A stretch of DNA of 17,843 bases from contig JAGXHC010000015.1 in assembly GCA_024636405.1 (NCBI GenBank), positions 1 through 17,843 on the forward strand, given 5' to 3'. Every line of letters starts with the position of its first letter. Within the stretch, counting starts at the first letter, position 1. A program made the position numbers and the translations under genes. Below are positions 14,008 to 17,843 of this stretch, one piece after another. A model generated the notes under the pieces. The model made no database searches, was not told the DNA's origin, and was given only the letters and a program-made list of their open reading frames with translations. The stretch is from Sulfitobacter sp. GTDB taxonomy: Bacteria > Pseudomonadota > Alphaproteobacteria > Rhodobacterales > Rhodobacteraceae.

Positions 14008-15479
14008 CGCGGTGCGCCGACATGGCGGCCGGCCCCGTCCGGCGCAAGACGGTCGGCCTGCGCCTGCACAAACCGTGTCAGCGCCGCCTCGATTTCGGGT
14101 GATGGCGCTGACGGTTTGCGGCTCTCAAGGCTCACATGCAGCAGGAAATGTTCGCCCGTGGCCAACAGCGCGCCATCGCGGCGCATTTCATGCCACAGGT
14201 GCATTTTCTTGCCGCCGCCCGACAACACCCGTGTCGTCACCTCGATCACATCCCCCGCCAGCGCCTCTCCCAGATGCCGGATATGGGTTTCGGCGGTGAA
14301 ATAGCTGCCACCCGATGCGATATAGGCCGCGTCGCAGCCGATCATTTCCATGAACCGGTCTGTCGCATCGCCAAAGGCGTGCAGATACCGCGCCTCGTTC
14401 ATGTGGCCGTTGTAATCGGTCCAATCCAACGGCACCGCACGGCGCACGGTGACAACGGGCTGCGACGGATCTTCGATATCCGCCGCACGCGCCGCCAGCA
14501 CGGTGCCGTCACGCATCGCCTTGTCCTGCGCATTCATCAGTGCACCGGCACCCCAGTTCTGGGTTTTCAGCGCACGCATCATGGAAACCAGATTGGTGTC
14601 GCGGATACGTTCCAACTCGCGGATCGAATGTGCGCCCGATTGCGCGTCTGACTGGCCCGCAATCAGATCAACCAATTCATCGGTGAACTCCGGCACATCC
14701 GTCAGCTTCGTCCACGGCCATTGCAGGCACGGACCGAATTGCGCCATGAAATGCTTCATGCCCGCCTCGCCACCGGCCACGCGGTAGGTCTCAAACAGGC
14801 CCATCTGCGCCCAGCGGATGCCAAAGCCATAGCGGATGGCGTTGTCGATCTCTTCCGTCGTGGCGATCCCGTCCTTGACCAGCCACAGCGCCTCGCGCCA
14901 GACCGCCTCAAGAAACCGGTCGGCCACATGCGCGTCGATCTCCTTTTTCAGGTGCAGCGGGTACATCCCAAGCGATGTCAGCGTCTGCTTGGCGCGGTCC
15001 ACCATTGCGCCGTCAATGCCATTGCCCGGCACCAGTTCCACCAGCGGCAACAGATAAACCGGGTTGAACGGATGCGCGACCATGATCTGTTCGGGGCGCG
15101 CCATGCCCTGCTGCAACTCGCTCGGCTTGAAACCAGAGGTAGATGACCCGATCACCGCGTCGGGATCACAGGCCTGCTGGATCGCGCCGAATGTCTTGTG
15201 CTTGATGTCCAACCGCTCCGGGACGCTTTCCTGAATCCACTGCGCCCCTGCGACGGCCTCGTGAATCGAGTCGTGAAAACTGATGACGCCCTCGGCAGGC
15301 AATGCCACATCCGTCAGCCCCGGCATCGAGCGGCGCGCATTCGCCATGACTTCCGCGATCTTGCGCTGGGCTTGCGGGTCGGGGTCGAACACCCGCACGT
15401 TCCAGCCGTTCAGCGCGAACCGCGCCGCCCAGCCGCCTCCGATCACGCCGCCACCGATAATTGCTGCTGTCTGTCCCAT
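14004..15479 (-). CDS. cdhA: L-carnitine dehydrogenase fused to betainyl-CoA thioesterase
   Basis: This 491-aa bifunctional protein has two parts. Residues 1–325 are a 3-hydroxyacyl-CoA-dehydrogenase-like carnitine 3-dehydrogenase: NAD-binding GGGVIG (9–14), SSTSGFKPS (112–120), and HPFNPVYLLPLVE (136–148) with the catalytic-type His-136. It oxidises L-carnitine to 3-dehydrocarnitine with NAD+. Residues about 340–455 are a hotdog thioesterase with DYNGHMNEARYL (355–366), matching CdhB, which releases glycine betaine from betainyl-CoA. In Pseudomonas these are separate genes; fused forms are known in rhizobial and Rhodobacter-type genomes. ATG 15479 is used (GGAA nearby); a GTG at 15482 directly precedes it. 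It shares one base with the lipoprotein stop (TGATG) and overlaps the SDR start by 4, so the operon is tightly coupled. Confidence 0.92.
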   Translation of the reverse strand: MGQTAAIIGGGVIGGGWAARFALNGWNVRVFDPDPQAQRKIAEVMANARRSMPGLTDVALPAEGVISFHDSIHEAVAGAQWIQESVPERLDIKHKTFGAIQQACDPDAVIGSSTSGFKPSELQQGMARPEQIMVAHPFNPVYLLPLVELVPGNGIDGAMVDRAKQTLTSLGMYPLHLKKEIDAHVADRFLEAVWREALWLVKDGIATTEEIDNAIRYGFGIRWAQMGLFETYRVAGGEAGMKHFMAQFGPCLQWPWTKLTDVPEFTDELVDLIAGQSDAQSGAHSIRELERIRDTNLVSMMRALKTQNWGAGALMNAQDKAMRDGTVLAARAADIEDPSQPVVTVRRAVPLDWTDYNGHMNEARYLHAFGDATDRFMEMIGCDAAYIASGGSYFTAETHIRHLGEALAGDVIEVTTRVLSGGGKKMHLWHEMRRDGALLATGEHFLLHVSLESRKPSAPSPEIEAALTRFVQAQADRLAPDGAGRHVGAPR

Positions 15480-15991
15480 CACTTCACTTTCCGTAACTGG
15501 CCGGTGTCCCAGCCGTTGAAATCCAATATCTCGATGGCCGCCGCGATCCGGTCGGCGCCCCCTGACGGCGCGCGGTCAAGGATCGCCGCCCCCTTGCCAG
15601 CGCTGTCGCCGATGGCAGCGGTGCGAAAGCCTTCATCGACCCACATCACCACCAGCACGTCAGTGCCCGCCACCGCCCGCAGGATGCCCGGCCCCGTCAC
15701 CGCATAGGCGCGGCTGCCCTGTTCATCGGTGGCGATGATCCCGCCGGTCTGCGCCACGCCGTAGCTGACCGACGCCGGGCAAGCTCCGATGCACGCGCGT
15801 GTCACCCAGTCCCCCGCAAACCGGTCGGCCTCAAACCGGGTGGTGCCGGCCAGAACGCTCGCAGGATTGCGCAGCGGCAGGTCCACAACCGGCGCCACGA
15901 CCTTTGCTGCACAGCCCGAAATCAGCACCAGCGCGGCCATGATCCATGCCGCACCGCAGCGGTGTACGCAGGGTGTACGGCCCGTGTACAC
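15479..15991 (-). CDS. Lipocalin-like lipoprotein in the carnitine operon
   Basis: This 170-aa protein has a lipoprotein signal: hydrophobic 13–26 and lipobox LISGC with Cys-27 as the lipidated residue. The mature part begins with a linker, then RFAGDWVTRACIG (58–69), where Gly-60 and Trp-62 resemble the lipocalin G-x-W start, a strand-rich middle, and ILDR (137–140) near the position of the conserved lipocalin arginine. Cys-67 and Cys-71 may form a disulfide. I infer a small Blc-like β-barrel, not certain. The start is GTG 15991 because GGGGAGG precedes it at about 6 bases; a longer frame from GTG 16036 would overlap the cdhC stop but give an awkward signal peptide. It lies between cdhC and cdhA with one-base coupling to cdhA. 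A role in binding or protecting a substrate at the envelope is possible but unproven. Confidence 0.72.
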   Translation of the reverse strand: MYTGRTPCVHRCGAAWIMAALVLISGCAAKVVAPVVDLPLRNPASVLAGTTRFEADRFAGDWVTRACIGACPASVSYGVAQTGGIIATDEQGSRAYAVTGPGILRAVAGTDVLVVMWVDEGFRTAAIGDSAGKGAAILDRAPSGGADRIAAAIEILDFNGWDTGQLRKVK

Positions 15992-16032
15992 ATTGCACCT
16001 CCCCGAATTCACGCCAATTGCCGCAGATGCAT

Positions 16033-16944
16033 TCACTTCGGCGCCCGCTTGACCAGCCCCAGTTTCTCGCGCACTTCTTGCGGCCCGATCACCCGCGCGC
16101 CCATGTTTTCAATGATGTTTCCGGCCCGCTCAACCAGTTGCCAGTTCTGCGCCAGATCGCCCTTGCCCAGCCACAGATTGTCCTCCAGCCCGACGCGCAC
16201 GTTGCCCCCCGCCAGCACCGCGGCCGCAACGTATGCCATCTGATTGCGCCCCAGTCCAAAGGCCGAAAACGTCCAGTCGTCAGGCACGTTATTGACCATC
16301 GCCATGAAGGTATTCAGATCATCCGGCGCGCCCCACGGCACCCCCATGCACAGCTGAACCAGCGCCGGCGCTTCCAGAACACCGTCCTTAACCAGCTGTT
16401 TTGCATACCACAAATGCCCGGTGTCAAAGGCCTCGATCTCTGGCTTGACGCCCAGATCGGTCATCATCCTGCCCATCGCCGTCAGCATGCCGGGCGTGTT
16501 GGTCATGACGTAATCGGCCTCGGCAAAGTTCATCGTGCCGCAATCCAGCGTGCAGATCTCCGGCAGGCATTCCGCCACATGTGCGACCCGCTCGGTTGCG
16601 CCCGCCATGTCGGTGCCCTGCTGGCTCAACTGCATCGGATTTTCCACGTCGCCAAACACAATGTCGCCGCCCATCCCCGCCGTCAGGTTCAGCACCACGT
16701 CGGTGTCGCTGTCGCGGATGCGGTCGGTGACTTCACGAAACATTCGCAAATCACGGCTAGGTTTCCCAGTCTCAGGATCACGCACGTGACAGTGCACAAT
16801 CGCCGCCCCCGCCTTGGCCGCCGCGATGGCGCTTGTCGCGATCTGTTCGGGGCTGCGCGGCACGTGATGGCTGCGGTCCTGCGTGGCACCTGATCCGGTC
16901 ACGGCGCAGGTAATAAAGACGTCTTGGTTCATCGAAAGGGGCAT
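16033..16944 (-). CDS. cdhC: 3-dehydrocarnitine cleavage enzyme (BKACE/DUF849 family)
   Basis: This 303-aa zinc enzyme of the β-keto acid cleavage family condenses a β-keto acid with acetyl-CoA and splits it. In carnitine breakdown, 3-dehydrocarnitine plus acetyl-CoA gives betainyl-CoA and acetoacetate. Family features are FITCAVTGSG (10–19), the zinc-binding VHCHVRDPETG (50–60; His-51, His-53), and RVGLEDN (250–256) with the zinc-ligand glutamate Glu-254. Genomic context with a carnitine dehydrogenase/thioesterase supports the carnitine substrate over other BKACE substrates. ATG 16944 follows AAGGAG at about 5 bases; the frame is open much farther upstream but that overlaps the divergent regulator. 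It is the first gene of the operon; the next start lies 41 bases beyond its stop. Confidence 0.9.
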   Translation of the reverse strand: MPLSMNQDVFITCAVTGSGATQDRSHHVPRSPEQIATSAIAAAKAGAAIVHCHVRDPETGKPSRDLRMFREVTDRIRDSDTDVVLNLTAGMGGDIVFGDVENPMQLSQQGTDMAGATERVAHVAECLPEICTLDCGTMNFAEADYVMTNTPGMLTAMGRMMTDLGVKPEIEAFDTGHLWYAKQLVKDGVLEAPALVQLCMGVPWGAPDDLNTFMAMVNNVPDDWTFSAFGLGRNQMAYVAAAVLAGGNVRVGLEDNLWLGKGDLAQNWQLVERAGNIIENMGARVIGPQEVREKLGLVKRAPK

Positions 16945-17026
16945 CTTGTCTCCTTGGGGTGTTGAATTTGAACGCATCATGACGCAGCTTGGCCAGGATG
17001 GCTTTGCATAATACGAATCTGACTTA
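16945..17026. promoter_or_regulatory. Divergent control region cdhC / cdhR
   Basis: The 82-base gap must hold both promoters. It contains an imperfect palindrome, GCATCATGACGC (16974–16985; core TCATGA, one mismatched pair), about 30 bases before the cdhC start, and a −10-like CATAAT at 17007–17012 before the regulator. The palindrome is a candidate site for the carnitine-responsive regulator, but its identity as such is inference. Confidence 0.45.
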
Positions 17027-17843
17027 ATGAAATCCGCAGAAATCGCACCGACCCGCACCGCGATCCTTGTGCTCGACACGTGCAATACGCTGGCCTTCGC
17101 GGCCGCGGTCGACCCTCTGCGCGCGGCCAATCGCCAAGCGGGTAACGCGTTGTTTAATTGGACTTTTGTCACCCCACAAGACGCGCCCGTCATGCTGACC
17201 AGCGGTCTTGCCGTGCCTGCAAATCCAATCCGCACGGCAGCCCCCTGCGATCTGTTGCTCATCGTCGCCAGCTTTGACATCGACGCACAATGCACGCCCG
17301 CCCTGCTTGCCAGCCTGCGCCGCATTGCAGGACACGGTGCCACTGTGGCGGGCATCGACGGCGGCCCGTGGGTCATGGCGCGGGCAGGTCTGCTGGACGG
17401 TCACGCCGCGACTGTTCACTGGGAGGATCTGGAACATTTCGCCCAAAGTTTTCCGCAGGTTAGCACCGTCAACAGCCGCTACCGGATCAGCGGAAACCGG
17501 ATGACATCCGCCGGGGCCGCGCCCGCGATCGAGATGATGTTGCAGATGATCCGCGACCGCCACGGCGCCGCCCTCGCGGCCAAGATCGCCGGCACCTTCA
17601 TCTATGACCTTGCCCACCCGCAACCACGCCCGCAAAGCCGGCGCAGCGATCCGCGCCACAATGCCCTGACCCTGCGCGCCCATACGGTGATGGAAACCAC
17701 ATTGGACACGCCTGTACCGCTGGCAACGATGGCGCGGCGGCTTGGCGTCAGCGCGCGGGCCTTGCAGATGCAGTTTCGCAACCGCCTTGGCGTCACGGCC
17801 CAGGCGCATTATCTCGCGCTCCGTCTGGCCGAGGCGGAACGCC
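17027..17843 (+). CDS. cdhR: GlxA/CdhR-type AraC-family regulator of carnitine genes, 3' end missing
   Basis: This frame is open from ATG 17027 to the window end (272 complete codons), so the gene is truncated on the right. Residues 1–190 form a DJ-1/PfpI (GATase-1-like) ligand domain: TAILVLDTCNTLAFAAAVDP (12–31), then DGGPWVMARAGLLDGHAAT. From about 225 a C-terminal AraC-type DNA-binding domain begins; the first helix-turn-helix (LATMARRLGVSARALQMQF) is complete, and the second is cut off. This layout matches CdhR-type activators, which bind carnitine or a metabolite and switch on the divergent catabolic genes. The divergent position facing cdhC, 82 bases away, supports that role. No clear Shine-Dalgarno precedes the start. 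The nucleophile-elbow Cys of DJ-1 is Gly here, so the domain is a sensor rather than an enzyme. Confidence 0.87.
   Translation, partial: MKSAEIAPTRTAILVLDTCNTLAFAAAVDPLRAANRQAGNALFNWTFVTPQDAPVMLTSGLAVPANPIRTAAPCDLLLIVASFDIDAQCTPALLASLRRIAGHGATVAGIDGGPWVMARAGLLDGHAATVHWEDLEHFAQSFPQVSTVNSRYRISGNRMTSAGAAPAIEMMLQMIRDRHGAALAAKIAGTFIYDLAHPQPRPQSRRSDPRHNALTLRAHTVMETTLDTPVPLATMARRLGVSARALQMQFRNRLGVTAQAHYLALRLAEAER

Noticed and set aside
16945..17376. Upstream extension of cdhC to a 447-aa protein
   Set aside because: The added residues are antisense to the regulator's coding frame and lack BKACE motifs, and ATG 16944 has a strong ribosome binding site.

Overview
The window is GC-rich, tightly packed chromosomal DNA that looks like an alphaproteobacterium of the Rhodobacterales (Roseobacter-type). 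I infer this from the gene families present: a CdhA–CdhB carnitine fusion protein, a TadE/TadG pilus cluster, a small 'anti-sigma' protein next to an ECF sigma factor, DUF983, and an ICL/PEPM enzyme. No rRNA, tRNA, transposase, phage gene or CRISPR array is visible. The taxonomic call is inference from gene content, not a search result.

Layout. Positions 1–733 contain no convincing conserved gene, but hold several hairpins and one small ORF with a good ribosome binding site. Two minus-strand metabolic genes follow: an ICL/PEPM-superfamily enzyme (734–1498) and a glutamate dehydrogenase (1725–3155). A seven-unit 16-bp tandem repeat lies between them. On the plus strand, three overlapping genes (3498–6036) encode a TadG-like VWA protein and two TadE-like pseudopilins. 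Next is a minus-strand block (8895 down to 6265): an EF-hand protein split by an in-frame TAG, an ECF sigma factor, a one-helix putative anti-sigma factor, a Metal_resist-type periplasmic sensor, and a two-helix membrane protein. This resembles the CnrYXH type of extracytoplasmic signalling.

A plus-strand pair encodes a DUF983 zinc-ribbon membrane protein and a NUDIX hydrolase (9091–10251). Minus-strand genes for an EamA transporter and a fatty-acid desaturase (10303–12189) follow, with an XRE-type regulator (12302–13159) transcribed divergently from the desaturase.

The right end is a carnitine catabolic locus. A GlxA/AraC-type regulator (plus strand, cut off by the window end) is divergent from a minus-strand operon: cdhC-type 3-dehydrocarnitine cleavage enzyme, lipocalin-like lipoprotein, cdhA–cdhB fusion (carnitine dehydrogenase plus betainyl-CoA thioesterase), and an SDR dehydrogenase. 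Together these would convert L-carnitine to glycine betaine and acetoacetate. The genes overlap by 1–4 bases or are closely spaced, which suggests translational coupling.

The items most worth a second look are the in-frame stop in the EF-hand gene and its link to the sigma-factor module, two 19-bp palindromes with compensating base changes in the left intergenic region, the 16-bp tandem array in the leader of the ICL/PEPM gene, and the lipocalin-like lipoprotein inside the carnitine operon.
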